The notes under the pieces were generated by a model that saw only the letters and a program-made list of their open reading frames with translations, ran no database searches and was not told where the DNA came from. A stretch of 64,000 bases of DNA from Poecilobothrus nobilitatus (lineage: Eukaryota > Arthropoda > Insecta > Diptera > Dolichopodidae): positions 118,817,997 through 118,881,996 of the forward strand of contig OX352772.1 in assembly GCA_947095535.1 (NCBI GenBank). Reading direction: 5' to 3'. Positions 1 to 10,975 of this stretch are shown in pieces. The first letter of the stretch is position 1. The number at the start of each line of letters is the position of its first letter. A program made the translations under genes and the position numbers.

Positions 1-1000
1 TTTTTGTACTACGCATTATATCCTCAACAATTTCAAATTATCGAGTAAAACAAAATGGAAAAAATTCGTTGAAGAAATTTGTTAGAAAATTTAAAAAAAT
101 CAAGTAACACTTTCGTCAATTATAAAGTAACCCTATATTATTAAAAAAAGTTGTTAACAGAAATAAGAGTATAATGTTGAAGCTTTAATTTTTGTATATT
201 ACTTCAAAAAAATTTCAACAGGTGTTCAAGTTACAGGTGTTTAAAAATAGGAAATTTTCAGTTTTTGACCCCTTACAGCTCCTAAACGGGGGGTGATACA
301 AAAAAAATTTCTGAAATGACTATACTTATTTTCAAAGATCTAACTTTTGTCAAAATTTCAAGTTTCCAACTTAAACCGTTTAGAAGATAGAAGGGTTAAA
401 GGATTTTGCAAAATTTGAGTTTCGCATAACGGTAAAGTAAGACACGGTATGCCACAAATATATATTTACTGTATATATACTTTTAAAGCTAATAAAAATA
501 TTAATCGTTTGGCGTTTTCAAAATGAAGGTATACTTTATACAACTTGTGCTATAACACTTTAAATATAGAGCTTTTTTGAACCTTTGGGGAGCTGTAGCT
601 CCGTAACGGGTGAGGCTACAAAAAAAAGTTATTAAAAATAAAATTAATATTTTTGTGAGATCTATCAGTAGTTAAAATTTCATAGCTCTATTCCAAAAAA
701 AATGTGGGGATCTAAAAGTTAGGTGTTCGAGAGCTACCCTAAGGCTTGGTCCAAACTCAACCACAAAAAATAGGGAACCTACAAATTACTCCCAAAATAT
801 TTTGTGTAAATTTCAAGATTCTAGCTTTCTTAGTTTTTGAGTTAGCGTGCTGACGGACGGACGGACGAACATGGCTCAGAAGTCTTAGAATTTTTTTCTG
901 ATCCGATCCATACCTTTGAAGGTATATCTAGCTCGCTTATTTCGAGGTCTTACAAACGGAGGAGTAATTTTATTATACCCGATCCTATCGTACGGGTATA
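1..1000 (+). mobile_element. DINE-1/HINE-like non-autonomous element, copy E1, left part missing
   Basis: This is the 3' portion of the same repeat that is complete at 1025-2357, cut by the window edge. It carries a short GACG-type tetranucleotide run (851-869) and ends in a terminal hairpin (974-1000), whose arms are TATACCC and GGGTATA. The last bases, TCGTACGGGTAT, form an inverted repeat with ATACCCGTACGA near the 5' end of the full copy. A GTCY microsatellite, sub-terminal inverted repeats and a 3' hairpin are known hallmarks of Drosophila DINE-1/helentron-associated elements. The family assignment is by structure only. No coding capacity is seen. Confidence 0.6.
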
Positions 1001-1024
1001 ATGACAACAAAAAGTATGTAAAAA

Positions 1025-2357
1025 CGAGGAAGAATACAGTTGCCCTTATCAACTCTTAGATACCCGTACGAACCGTTAGTATGTTCACAGCCTGTCACTC
1101 TGCTTACAATATTATTATACCCGTTATATTATATTTAAATATTCCATTGACAGAATAATTTCTTATAAGTACAATAAAATACATATATGTATGTAAATAC
1201 GGTGCTATATAATATACATATATACTCTTATCATTCATTCACTAGTTACATATACGATATGTAAATAAACATGATATTATATAAGTATGTATATATATCA
1301 ATATCATATAAATAAAAATTCTTCAAGACACCGTTATGTTGTTTATTTATTTACATTTTTTTGTACTACGCATTATATCCTCAACAATTTCAAATTATCG
1401 AGTAAAGCAAAATGCAAAAAATTTGTTGAAGAAATTTGTTAGAAAATTTGAAAAAATCAATTACCACTTTCGTCAATTATAAAGTAACCCTATATTATTA
1501 AAAAAAGGTGTTAACAGAAATAAGAGTATGATGTTGAAGCTTTAATTTTTATGTATTACTTCAAAAAAATTTTAACAAGTGTTCAAGTTACAGGTGTTTA
1601 AAAATAGGAAATTTTCAGTTTTTGACCCCTTACAGCTCCTAAACGGGTGCTGATACAAAAAAAAATTCTGAAATGACTTCTGAAATTCTGAAATTATTTT
1701 CAAAGATCTAACTTCTGTCAATATTTCAAGTTTCCAACTTAAACCGTGTAGTAGATAGAAGGGTTAAAGGATTTTGCAAAATTTGAGTTTTGAATAACGG
1801 TAAATTAAGACACCGTATGCCACAAATATATATTTATTGTATATATATTTTTAAAGCTAATAAAAGTAGTAATCGTTTGGTGTTTTCAAAATAAAGATAT
1901 ACCTTATACAACTTGTGCTATAACAATTTAAATATAGAGCTTTTTTGAACCTTTGGGGAGCTGTAGCTCGTTAAGGGTGAGGCTACAAAAAAAAGTTCTA
2001 AAAAATAAAATTAATATTTTTGAGAGATCTATCAGCAGTTAAAATTTCATAGCTCTATTTCAAAAAAAATGTGGGGATCTAAAAGTTAGGTGTTCGAGAG
2101 CTACCCTAAGTTTTGGTCCAAACTTAAACAAAAAAACAGGGAACCTACAAATTACTCTTAGAATATTTTGTGCAAACTTCAAGATTCTAGCTTTCTTAGT
2201 TTTTGAGTTAGCGTGCTGACGGACGGACATGGCTCAAACGTCTTAGAATTTTTTCTGATCCGATCCATACCTTTGAAGGTATATCTAGCTCGCTTATTCC
2301 GGGGTGTTACAAACGGAAGAGTAATTTTATTATACCCGATCCTATCGTATGGGTATA
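1025..2357 (+). mobile_element. DINE-1/HINE-like element, copy E2, complete, inserted in a Penelope-like fragment
   Basis: This 1333-bp element runs from CGAGGAAG to GGGTATA. A sub-terminal repeat ATACCCGTACGA lies 35 bases inside the 5' end (1060-1071). Its inverse, with one mismatch, is at the 3' end (2346-2357) within a terminal hairpin (2331-2357). A remnant GACG repeat is at 2217-2228. The flanks 1001-1024 and 2358 onward read continuously as PLE sequence (compare 4391-4430), so the insertion site can be read directly and no target duplication is visible. Insertion without duplication fits Helitron/helentron behaviour. It encodes no protein. Confidence 0.65.
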
Positions 2358-2359
2358 AT

Positions 2360-2814
2360 AAAATATATAGGTTCTATTTCTAATAAAATCGCTAATATTT
2401 AAAGGTAGCTTTCTTTAACAACAATAGCATAGGTAAAATTATAATAAATAAATAATAAAGGAAAATTAGATAAATTAAAAATTCAGGTGTATATGAAATT
2501 AAATGTGATACATGTGATGTGACAGTATCTATATAGGACAAACAGGTAGAAATTTCGCGATTCGTTATTCGGAACACATTAGAGAACTTAATAAAGTCGA
2601 TTCCAAGTCCAATTTTGCCAATCACTTAATGGAAAAAAACCATTTTAGCAATATAAATAACCTTAAAATCTTACATATTGATAAAAAAGGTAAAAAGTTG
2701 GATTTATTGGAATCTCTAGAAATTAGAAAAGCTATAAAACAAAATAAATCTATTTTGAACGAACAATTACAATTGCGAAATTCACCTATGTTAAATATTT
2801 GTTTAGAATTGTAA
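2360..2814 (+). pseudogene. PLE C-terminal fragment with GIY-YIG endonuclease remnant
   Basis: This is a degraded copy of the PLE polyprotein C-terminus. The GIY-YIG core is recognisable but broken by small indels around 2440-2530, including a duplicated GTGA near 2516. From 2629 the frame is open for 61 codons to the natural stop at 2812-2814. This fragment keeps Q in the IGQTGR motif, where the downstream copy has P. It also keeps an intact last ~40 codons, which the downstream copy loses to a one-base deletion. It cannot encode a working enzyme, since no RT domain is present. Confidence 0.75.
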
Positions 2815-2884
2815 TTAATTAATAGGTATAAATGTAATATTAAAAAATAGGAAAATTATTCATGTTTAGTATTAAATTGTATTC

Positions 2885-2922
2885 GCCCTGATGATGGCAG
2901 TGATGCCGAAATATATATAGGC
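2885..2922 (+). ncRNA. Hammerhead-ribozyme-like motif in upstream PLE pseudo-LTR
   Basis: The order of parts fits a minimal type I hammerhead. GCC (2885-2887) pairs with GGC (2920-2922) as stem I. The conserved CTGATGA box is at 2888-2894. A short stem II (GGC/GCC, loop AGTGAT) is followed by GAA (2908-2910). A tiny stem III (ATA-TA-TAT, 2911-2918) precedes the predicted cleavage after A2919. One unpaired T at the base of stem II departs from the textbook form. Hammerheads in PLE pseudo-LTRs are established for this family. Activity is inferred only. Confidence 0.55.
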
Positions 2923-2984
2923 TTTATAATAAATAAATATAATATTTTAAGACTTATAAAAAAAAAAAATATTAATAGAATAAA

Positions 2985-4882
2985 TATTGCCCGCCAACTA
3001 TTAAACATAAAAATGACTATATCGATCTTGCCTTAGACACAGAAATAGCTTTAACGAAAGAAGACAACATATTAAAATCTGTATGCGCTAGTGCTATTAG
3101 AAGAGAAAGTGCAACTTTTAATTATAATAACAACAAAAATGAAAAAGCGGTACTCATATCTGTTAATAAAAAAATAAAATAAAATGATTTAATAGTTAGT
3201 AAAGTAGATAAAGGCAATACATTAATAATAATGAATAAAGATGATTATGATGCAAAAATGCATGAAGTTATAAAAGAATGTTTACCTACAAAATGTAAAA
3301 CTGATCCTACTAAAAAATTCCAGAACGATGTTAAAAATTGTATTAAAGATTGTAATACAATTTTTGAACGTAAACATGGATATAAACACATAAATATGAA
3401 TCCAAAGGCATCTTACATTAAAGGTTTACCTAAGCTACACAAATCAGAAAATATTAATGAAATTCCACTTAGACCAGTAGTTCCATACAATAGTGGAATA
3501 AATTATATAGCTTATAAATTATGTAAAGCCTTTAACGAAATATTTCTAAAAGAAACAAAATTTAAACCACAGCACACAATAAAAAATAGCGTTGATTTAT
3601 GCAACCAAATAAAAAATCTTGATATACCAGCCAATACAATTTTAATATCGTTAGATGTAAAAAGCTTATTCACTTCCATACCAATTAATGAATTAAAAAC
3701 AATAGTATATAGCATAATAAATAAAACAGTCAACGACAAAAATACAAAAAGAGAACTTAAAGTAATATTCAATTTATTTGTGGACCAAAATTATTTTAAA
3801 TTCGAAAACAAATTTTACAAAATGCTAAAAGGCTCTCCAATGGGTTCACCAATTTCACCTCTACTAGCCGACATATTTATGGATCATTTAGAGAAGAAAA
3901 TATTTAGAAGAAGCTGCCCATATACAGAATACATAGGTTTTTACTATCGTTATGTGGATGATATTTTATGCTTATGGAAAGGGGATGAAGAGAACCTGAA
4001 CAACTTTTTAATATGTATTAATAGTATTAATAAAAATATACAATTCACATCAGAAATAGAATCAAATTGTAAAATAAACTTTTTAGATTTAAAAATAATT
4101 CGTAAGAATAGTAGATTAAGTTTTGAAATATATAGGAAAAACATTTATTCAGATATAATCATATCTAAAAATTCTAAGCATCTAACAAATTTAAAATTAT
4201 CAGTATTTCATTCCATGATTAATATATTAATTAATATTCCATTAGATGAATTAGCTTACAAAAAAGAACTTCACACAATAATAAATATAGCTTTAGAAAA
4301 TGGGTATAAAGAAAAAATTATCTATAAATTACTTGACAATAAAACCAAAAAACTAATAAACAATGAAATATACCCTGCAAATTACATAAAAAATGACAAC
4401 AAAAAGTATGTAAAAATAAAACATATAGGTTCTATTTCTAATAAAATCCCTAATATAATAGAAAAAGAAACGGATTTAAAGGTAGCTTTCTATAACAACA
4501 ATAGCATAGGTAAAATTATAATAAATAATAAAGGAAAATTCGATAAATTAAAAAATTCAGGTGTATATGAAATTAAATGTGATTCATGTGACAGTATCTA
4601 TATAGGACCAACAGGTAGAAATTTCGCGATTCGTTATTCGGAACACATTATAGAACGTAATAAAATCGATTCCAAGTCCAATTTTGCCAATCACTTAATG
4701 GAAAAAAACCATTTTAGCAATATAAATAACCTTAAAATCTTACATATTGATAAAAAGGTAAAAAGTTGGATTTATTGGAATCTCTAGAAATTAAAAAAGC
4801 TATAAAACAAAATAAATATATTTTGAACGAAGAATTAGAATTGCGAAATTCACCTATGTTAAATATTTGTTTAGAATTGTAA
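2985..4882 (+). pseudogene. PLE reverse transcriptase + GIY-YIG endonuclease, nearly intact
   Basis: One frame runs from about 2985 to 4787, interrupted once by TAA at 3180-3182. The longest open part is 3231-4787 (518 codons). RT motif A is LDVKSLFTSIP near residue 140, motif B is GSPMGSPISPLLAD, and the catalytic YVDD is near residue 240 (about 3951). The GIY-YIG nuclease lies at the C-terminus, with GVY near residue 443 and YIG near 457 and a CxxC pair between them. YIGPTGR has P where the upstream copy has Q. A one-base loss in an A-run near 4755 (compare 2680) shifts the frame. Without it the stop would be at 4880-4882. Frame lesions are few, so this copy died recently. Confidence 0.85.
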
Positions 4883-5047
4883 TTAATTAGTAGGTATAAA
4901 TGTAATATTAAAAAATAGGAAAATTATTCATGTTTAGTATTACATTGTATTCGCCCTGATGATGGCAGTGATGCCGAAATATATATAGGCTTTATAATAA
5001 ATAAATATAATATTTTAAGACTTATAAAAAAATAAAATATTAATAGA
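4417..5047 (+). repeat. PLE downstream pseudo-LTR (repeat of 2359-2981)
   Basis: This segment repeats 2359-2981 in the same orientation. It covers the GIY-YIG coding end, the 3' UTR, the hammerhead-like motif and the A-rich end. The two copies differ by scattered substitutions and a few indels, so they are not an identical fresh duplication. Confidence 0.8.
4953..4990 (+). ncRNA. Hammerhead-ribozyme-like motif in downstream PLE pseudo-LTR
   Basis: Same motif as at 2885-2922, without change in the core. Stem I is GCC 4953-4955 with GGC 4988-4990, CTGATGA is at 4956-4962, GAA at 4976-4978, and predicted cleavage follows A4987. Cleavage here and in the upstream copy would release a unit-length PLE RNA that begins GGCTTTATAA. 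Confidence 0.55.
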
Positions 5048-5053
5048 ATTATT

Positions 5054-5772
5054 TTGTGGACAAAGAGTATAAATAAAAAACAATTGAGTAAAAACTCAAT
5101 AAATCCAATTAAGATGTTCCACAAACTTACGGTTGAAAAAATTCAAGGATATAAAGTAGATAATATAAATTATATACTGGATCAACTCAAATATATCATT
5201 CACGTTATAGTAATAAGTGAAACCTGGATTATTGATGTAGATGTTGACCTAGTAAATATTAAAGATTACTCAAAAACATTTTCATGTAGGAAGACAAGAT
5301 CAGGTGGCGGTGCGGCTATTTTTATTCATAAAAGTGTAAGCTTAAAAAATGAAAATGAGCATTGTGATGAGTACAAGAGCTTTATTACCACAAAAATACA
5401 CTACAATAAAAACACATATAATATTACAGCTGTTTATCGGCCACCGAAAAATTTAAATTCAGAAATTAATGTATTTCTTGAGAAATTTAGCACTTGCCTG
5501 GAGAACATAAAAAACAATAATAGCTTAGTCATAGGGGATTTTAATTTTAATATTTACAATACTACGACAGAAATATTCAAGTGTACAAAACAATAGTTGA
5601 ATCCAATGCATATTTTTTCCTACATAAAGCAGTTACAAGGCCAAAATCCAATACTTGCCAAGATCATATAATAATGAATGATCCTAATGCTTATGTGAAG
5701 GTATCACTATTCCACCATGATATATCAGATCATCTCGCAATTATTACAGAATTAAAAAATATAAAAATTTAA
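5054..5772 (+). pseudogene. LINE APE-like endonuclease, truncated and frameshifted
   Basis: Motifs of the apurinic-endonuclease fold appear in order: ISETW (about 5213), a glycine-rich RSGGGAAIFI stretch, AVYRPP, GDFNFN (about 5536), then, after a frameshift near 5590, ISDHLAI (about 5725). The first catalytic region at the N-terminus is missing. In LINEs this enzyme nicks target DNA to prime reverse transcription. The missing N-terminus and the frameshift mean it is dead. Confidence 0.75.
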
Positions 5773-5820
5773 GAAAAAGTAAACAACAATGGTAATCTGA
5801 TAAAAACAATTAACTATAGA

Positions 5821-7874
5821 ATTGTCAAAGAACATATGAAAGATTACTATATTAATAAAAATGACGTGAATGAAATTGCTGATGATTTGACATCACACGT
5901 CAAAAACACATTAAAAAGAGCTACCGTTTCTAGAAAAATAAAAAATAAAAATAGTAAATTCTGTGCACCATGGATTAATGAAAAATGTATAGAATTAATA
6001 AAAAGAAAAAACTACTGGTATAAAAAATATGTGCAGAACAGAGAATCAGAATATTTTAAAACGAAATGAGAAGAGAGAAAAATGAGAGAAGAGTATGATT
6101 CAAAACAATTTGAAAAAGCGGGCGGAGATCCAAAAAAAACATGGGAATATATAAAAAAAATTATAAATGGCCCAAATATTAAAACAAATGAATTTTTTTC
6201 GAACCTAGAACTGAGTGAAAATGATAAATTGAAAAAAAATAAATCAATTCAACCAATTTTATAGTAATATAGGGAACGTTATGGCAGAAAGTTTTGAAAA
6301 AAAAATTTATATACCAAAAATAAGAACGCAGAGTGCATTTGGTTTCAAACCGATAAATCGATATGAAGTAATAAAAATAATCAACAGCTTGTCCAATACC
6401 AAAGCAGCGGGTGAAGATGAGATTCCCTAATCGTTAATAAAAGAGTGTGAAGAAGAATTGGCTAGTTGTATAATGCAATTAATTAACACTTCAGTCAACC
6501 AAAAAATAGTGCCAGGTCCCATGAAAATAAATAAAGTTATCCCCATTTATAAAAAATCGGGTGATATCGAAGATATAAATAATTTTCGACCAATCTCCAT
6601 TTCAACTACCTTCTCTAAAGTTTTGGAAACATATGTAAATAGCCAACTGACAAATTTTTTACAAAAAGAGAAAAGTAAGAGTCAATACGGTTTGAAAAAA
6701 TATCTAATACAGGTGCGGCTTTATTTGATTTTGTAGCTGAAATCCAGTCTGGTATTGAAAAAAATAAAAAAGTGGTGGCTGTATTCTTTGATGTAAACAA
6801 AGCATTTGATGCCGTAGATAGAAAAACATTACCAGAATATTATATGAACTTGGAGTAACTGGTAAGGAACGTGAATGGTTCAAAAATTATTTGTCAAATA
6901 GATCCCAATATAGTGTGTGTGAAGGATTAAGAAGTGAAACAAACAATATTGAGTTTGGTGTTATTCAGTGAAGTTCCTTAGGACCGACCTTATTTTCCTG
7001 CTACATAAGCAGCCTACTTAACATAAAACTAAATGGTAGACCCTATAAGTTCGCTGATGACCTTGCGATACTCTATTCAGCAACTGAATGTCCAAAATTG
7101 GAGGAAAAAATAAATGAAGATCTAAAAATAATAAACGATTGGATGGAAACTCACAAACTAACAATAAACATCATTAAAACTAAATATCTGTTTTTCAAGA
7201 AAAAACCGTCAGACATTATCAAAATAAACTATAAAAATATTAATTTAGAAATGGTTCCTAGTTAGCTACTTATAAGTACCTAGATGTAGTAATAGACAGT
7301 GAATTAAAATGGAGTGACGAGATTAGATACAGCTAAAAAAGCCAGGAAAATTGCTGGCATATTCCAGCTAATAAGTAAAAGAGTGCCATACCACAGAACA
7401 AGGGGACTGTTTTTTGAACTGTTTCAAAGTTCAATTGCGTACTCAATACATATTTGGGGTAATGCATATAAGAAGGACCTTAACCAACTGCAAAAGTTTC
7501 AGAATAAAGCTATAAAAAATGTATATGGGTATAGAAAAAGAGCAGCAACTAGCAATATTCACTGCAAACATAAGTTTCTACCGCTACACATACTCACAAA
7601 AAGTAGGTTGGTAACTCATATATAAAATATGCAATCAAATAGTATAAATACAAATACAAGGTTAATATTGAACAATGATATACATAATTATGAAACCAGA
7701 AAAGCTGCAAACATTAGAATTGTTTCGTCAAAGGCAAGATTTAATGTATATAACACAATATCTAATTTAGGATTTCAATATTTTAATGAATTACCTACTG
7801 AACTTAAAAATATAAATAATGCATTCAAATTTAAAAAAACTGTTAATGAGCACTTTCTTCAAGAAATAATCTAA
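5821..7874 (+). pseudogene. LINE reverse transcriptase, broken (copy 1)
   Basis: The RT reads in pieces: 5836-6069, 6082-6264, about 6340-6736, 6730-7260 and 7314-7874. Recognisable parts are KVIPIYKKSGD and NFRPISIS (finger region), VVAVFFDVNKAFDAVD (motif A), the LGPTLFSCYISSL region (motif B) and FADDLAIL (motif C, about 7047). In-frame stops include TAA 6428-6430, TGA 6969-6971 and TAG near 7263. An indel near 6690 breaks this copy but not copy 2 at 13520. The tail after RT has the FNELPTELKN segment and ends at 7872-7874. Confidence 0.8.
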
Positions 7875-8192
7875 ATTAGTAAGCAAAGAGAAAAAAAAAA
7901 GAAAAAAAAAAACTAGTCTTGTTATTTTGCTGTATATATTATTTTTCTCAATTTTAATATTTGTTGTTATTATATATCTACACATATAAATACATTTTGT
8001 TTGTTTTTTTTTTGTTTTTTGTTTTTTTCTTCTATTTTTATGTTATTGATTGATATGAATGTCTTAAATTAAGTAATATTTACTCAATATATTTTTTTGT
8101 ATGTTGCACTGAATTAAAAATTGAACTATTATTATATTAGAATTATGAAGTTATATACTCTGTATGAGCGATTGGGTTCATTTGAGATAAAG

Positions 8193-8219
8193 AATAAATA
8201 AATAAATAAATAAATAAAA
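8193..8219 (+). repeat. (AAAT)n tail of the CR1/L2-like LINE
   Basis: This simple repeat follows AGATAAAG and marks the LINE 3' end. Such short tandem tails replace poly-A in several CR1/L2-type LINEs. Confidence 0.8.
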
Positions 8220-8306
8220 GAATCACGTATGTTTTTAATTTAAAAATTAGCTAAAAGTTTGCGAAACGAGCCAGAAACTCTTCCAAAATTTATATACATA
8301 TCTTAC

Positions 8307-8493
8307 CTCTCGTGCCATACATTTCATCCAACATATCAAAATATTCCCACTGTGTTGTAGCTTCACCAGAAGTGTCATTTCTTTGCTTGATTCTTTTGTA
8401 GGTTGTCAGTATATTTAGGTATTTTCTATAAATTTCATCTACATTGAAAGAAAAGTTTTCATGTTGCTTTATATCATTGATAAAATTTTCCAT
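8307..8493 (-). pseudogene. Myb/SANT-like (trihelix-type) exon, PIF/Harbinger second gene, copy A1
   Basis: The exon reads from ATG (8491-8493) to a splice donor AGAG|GTAAGA at 8307/8306. Its product has IYRKYLNILTTYKRIKQ, then SGEATTQWEYFDMLDEMYG. This matches the second half of Myb/SANT-like DNA-binding domains, including W/YF and an acidic helix. Such proteins accompany PIF/Harbinger transposases and bind element DNA. The second exon seen at 22270-22382 is absent here because a LINE occupies the intron. This exon is open with no stop, and the same exon in the other units is usually shifted. Confidence 0.6.
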
Positions 8494-8722
8494 AACGTGG
8501 ATTTTTTCTTTTTGTTGAAACTAAATTCTGTCTCATATTGTAATCTAATTGTTATGAGAAGAATTGTTCTACCACGAGGCCAAATATTGTTATTGTCGTT
8601 GACTTCACTATCAAAAGCAAACAAACAACAATAAAATAGCTAATATTATTGAAAAAAAATATTTTTTTCTTTTATTTTCATCAAAACTTACCTAGATTCG
8701 TCCATTTTGGGAGCATGTCATA

Positions 8723-9030
8723 TGCCTGTATTTCATTTTGCCGGAGTATCATTTACCTGTAATTCTTTACCATTTGAATGTCTTTTATATGCCTGTATTA
8801 CATTCTAAATTACGAGAGATTTTAGAATTGCATTCAAAAGCATGGCTTTACGCTTTTTCCAGAAAGCGAAGAAGAATATGTATATGTGGGAATCTAAACT
8901 AGGAGGGGCTTTAATGAATTCACGCCTTTTACAGAATATTTATATAATATATTTTTGTATAATATGAAAGACAGGCAAATGACATACAGTCAAATGAAAA
9001 TACAGGGAAAAAAAATACGGGCAAAAGAAA
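8723..9030. repeat. Foldback segment of inverted 15-bp repeats, copy A1 (degenerate)
   Basis: Left arm: copies of GCCTGTATTTCATTT-like units from 8723. Right arm: inverse units (ACAGGCAAATG, ATACAGT) at about 8968-9030. A unique spacer of ~160 bases separates them. Units here are more diverged than at 28656-28966. Confidence 0.6.
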
Positions 9031-9117
9031 TGCGTAATTTGACAGACATTTCAGTGTTTACAATTGTCAAACTATTTTCGATGATAACACATCGTCAAAT
9101 TTTTTTTTGACATTTTT

Positions 9118-9246
9118 TTTTTACCACGTCTAATGAAATTTTAATTTATTTATGCATTCCACAAATTTTTAATGACACAAATGTATCTTGGCCACAAATC
9201 TTTTTTACAATTATTATCCTAGACAAGAACCAACACGTGGTAAAAA
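9118..9246. repeat. 129-bp segment with 12-bp inverted ends
   Basis: TTTTTACCACGT (9118-9129) and its exact inverse (9235-9246) bracket it, at the left edge of the AT-rich insert. It may be a tiny MITE or the left terminus of the insert. The same structure is in the second copy at about 15948-16076. Confidence 0.4.
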
Positions 9247-10724
9247 CTGCTATCCAATTCGTAATTAAAAGGGCGAAACGATAGAGGGAGTGAAAAATAG
9301 AAAAGATGGTACATGTGTTTTTTTTGGTTGAGGAAACAGAAAAGAAGGAAAAGAAAAGTAGTTCCGAAACAGCCATCGTAGAGGAAGGAAAAAAGTAAAG
9401 AAAATAAACCAAAAATCAAATAATTTTTTTATAATATTTTAATTATACCAACAATATTTCAGTGTTATACCAATTTTTTTAGAATATTAAAAAAAAAAAA
9501 AAATTTTTTTTGTATAAAATTATATGTGTGTATATGCAAAATACATGAACCTAAATTGTAAAACATCAAAAAGAAAAAAAAATGTGCTAAATAATTTAAT
9601 AACAAGAATAATATAATTAAATTAATTAATACTTTGCATCAAATCTTAAGCTAAATTAATTCTTTCATTAATTTTTTTTTCTAACAAAGAAAAAAAACCA
9701 TTTATTTTAAGTTTTTGTTAAGTTTAGTTTTTGTAAAATTTATTATTATTTTAATTACATGTAAAAATTATTAAAAAAAAAAAAATATTGAAAAACAATA
9801 TTTTTTTTATAATATAATAAAAAAAGAAAAAACATTTATTTTATATAGAATTATATGTGTATATATACAAAATACATAAACCTAAATTGTAAAAACATCA
9901 AAAAGAAAAATAAAAAAAAAAGTGCAAGTAGAGAAAAAGGAAGTAATCATATAAATGCAAAGTTCTTGATGGGAAAAATAAAACCCCCACAAATCTATAA
10001 AAAAAAAAATATGCAAGTATATTAAAAATTTTAATATTTAAACTGATTTGAACTTTTATCATATATTTTATTAAATATCGGAGAAATTTTTATTAACACA
10101 AACAAAAACAAGCAGCAAGAAAAATGGGAAAAATAAGAAAAAAAAAGTAAAATAGTGTTTATTTGTAATAATTTTTCAGATAACTTAATAAAAATAAAAA
10201 AAAATAATATAAATAAATTAATGAATACTTAACATCAAATTTTAAGCAAAATTAATTTTTCCATTTATATTTTTTCTAACAAAAAAAAAAAAAAAATATT
10301 TATCAAAAAAATACATTATTTTGTTTGAATCAAACAAACAATTTTTTTAATTATAAGTTTTTTTGTAATTTTTATTAACATATAAAATTTAAAAAAAAAA
10401 AAAAATATTGTACGAAAAAAAACAAAATTTTGAAAACTTTTGAAGAAGATCTTTACATTTACCATATATAATTTCATTGCATACATTATTACTGTCAAAT
10501 ATATTCATATTACAAGCATATTAAACAAAGATAAGAAAATAAGAAAAGGAAACCAAGGAAACTTGAAGACTGAACTTTTAATTTTAATTTTTATCAATAA
10601 ATAAGAAAAAACAAAAAAAAAGTTTTGTTTCTTAGTATTACGTATTACTACTATTATTACTATTAAATAAAATATATTATAATCAAGTAGAAATTAAGAA
10701 AAATTGGAGAAAAAAACAGAAATG

Positions 10725-10975
10725 TATTTATAAACAAAAAAAAAGTAACTAAAGTATTAAATTTTTTTTGATGATTATTATTATATTAAGAAAAAAAGCA
10801 GAAATATATTATAAACGAAAAAAAGGGAAATAAAGTATTACATTTTTTTTTGGATGTTTATTATTATATTAAGAAACAAAAAAAACTAGAAATGTATTAT
10901 AAACGAAAAAAAAAGAACTAAAGTATTCAATTTTGTTTTATGATTATTATTATATTAAGAAAAAAAAATAATTTA
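10725..10975. repeat. ~85-bp minisatellite, three units
   Basis: Each unit contains an ACTAAAGTATT-like box, a T-run, GATTATTATTATATTAAGAAA, and an AGAAATGTATTATAAACGAAA-like box. Units vary by indels in A-runs. Repeated in the second segmental copy near 17600-17825. Confidence 0.6.

Larger units (their letters stand above)
1001..2981 (+). mobile_element. Penelope-like element, partial upstream copy (pseudo-LTR), split by E2
   Basis: Bases 1001-1024 and 2358-2981 together match the last ~650 bases of the PLE that follows (4391-5047). They cover the end of the RT/GIY-YIG frame, the 3' UTR and the ribozyme-like motif. A truncated copy placed directly before a fuller copy in the same orientation is the usual tandem layout of Penelope elements, where the repeated end acts as a pseudo-LTR. 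The 5' end is cut by element E1. The junction with the downstream copy lies near 2981, where the shared AATATTAATAGAAT gives way to coding sequence. Confidence 0.75.
2982..5047 (+). mobile_element. Penelope-like element, main copy
   Basis: This is a GIY-YIG-bearing PLE. Coding sequence starts right after the upstream pseudo-LTR and ends with the repeated 3' segment 4417-5047. A CR1/L2-like LINE abuts it on the right, so the PLE end is defined by where identity with the upstream copy stops (AATATTAATAGAAT, near 5047). PLE mobilisation uses an RT related to telomerase and a GIY-YIG nuclease. This copy is nearly intact but has a stop codon and a frameshift, so it should not be autonomous as read. 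Confidence 0.8.
5048..8219 (+). mobile_element. CR1/L2-group LINE, copy 1, 5'-truncated
   Basis: This is a non-LTR retrotransposon with an APE-type endonuclease, an RT and a 3' tail of AAAT repeats (8193-8219). The 5' end lies inside the endonuclease domain, directly against the PLE. The coding sequence is split by several stops and frameshifts. The C-terminal block after the RT (a QNKAIKN-like segment and FNELPTELKNI) resembles the tails of CR1/L2/Rex-type LINEs. The clade assignment is from motif recall and is approximate. Confidence 0.7.

Noticed and set aside
5048..5053. Target-site duplication at the PLE/LINE junction
   Set aside because: The LINE is 5'-truncated and its right flank is not PLE, so no duplication can be tested.
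8307..8493. MADF domain (Adf-1-like host transcription factor)
   Set aside because: The SG...WEYFDMLDEMYG end fits Myb/SANT-like trihelix-type domains better, and the exon is multicopy beside a Harbinger transposase tail.
9146..9412. 88-codon hydrophobic frame on the - strand, twice in the window
   Set aside because: It is preserved only because the segment is a recent duplication. Phe/Ser-rich content comes from A/T-rich DNA, and no family is recognised.
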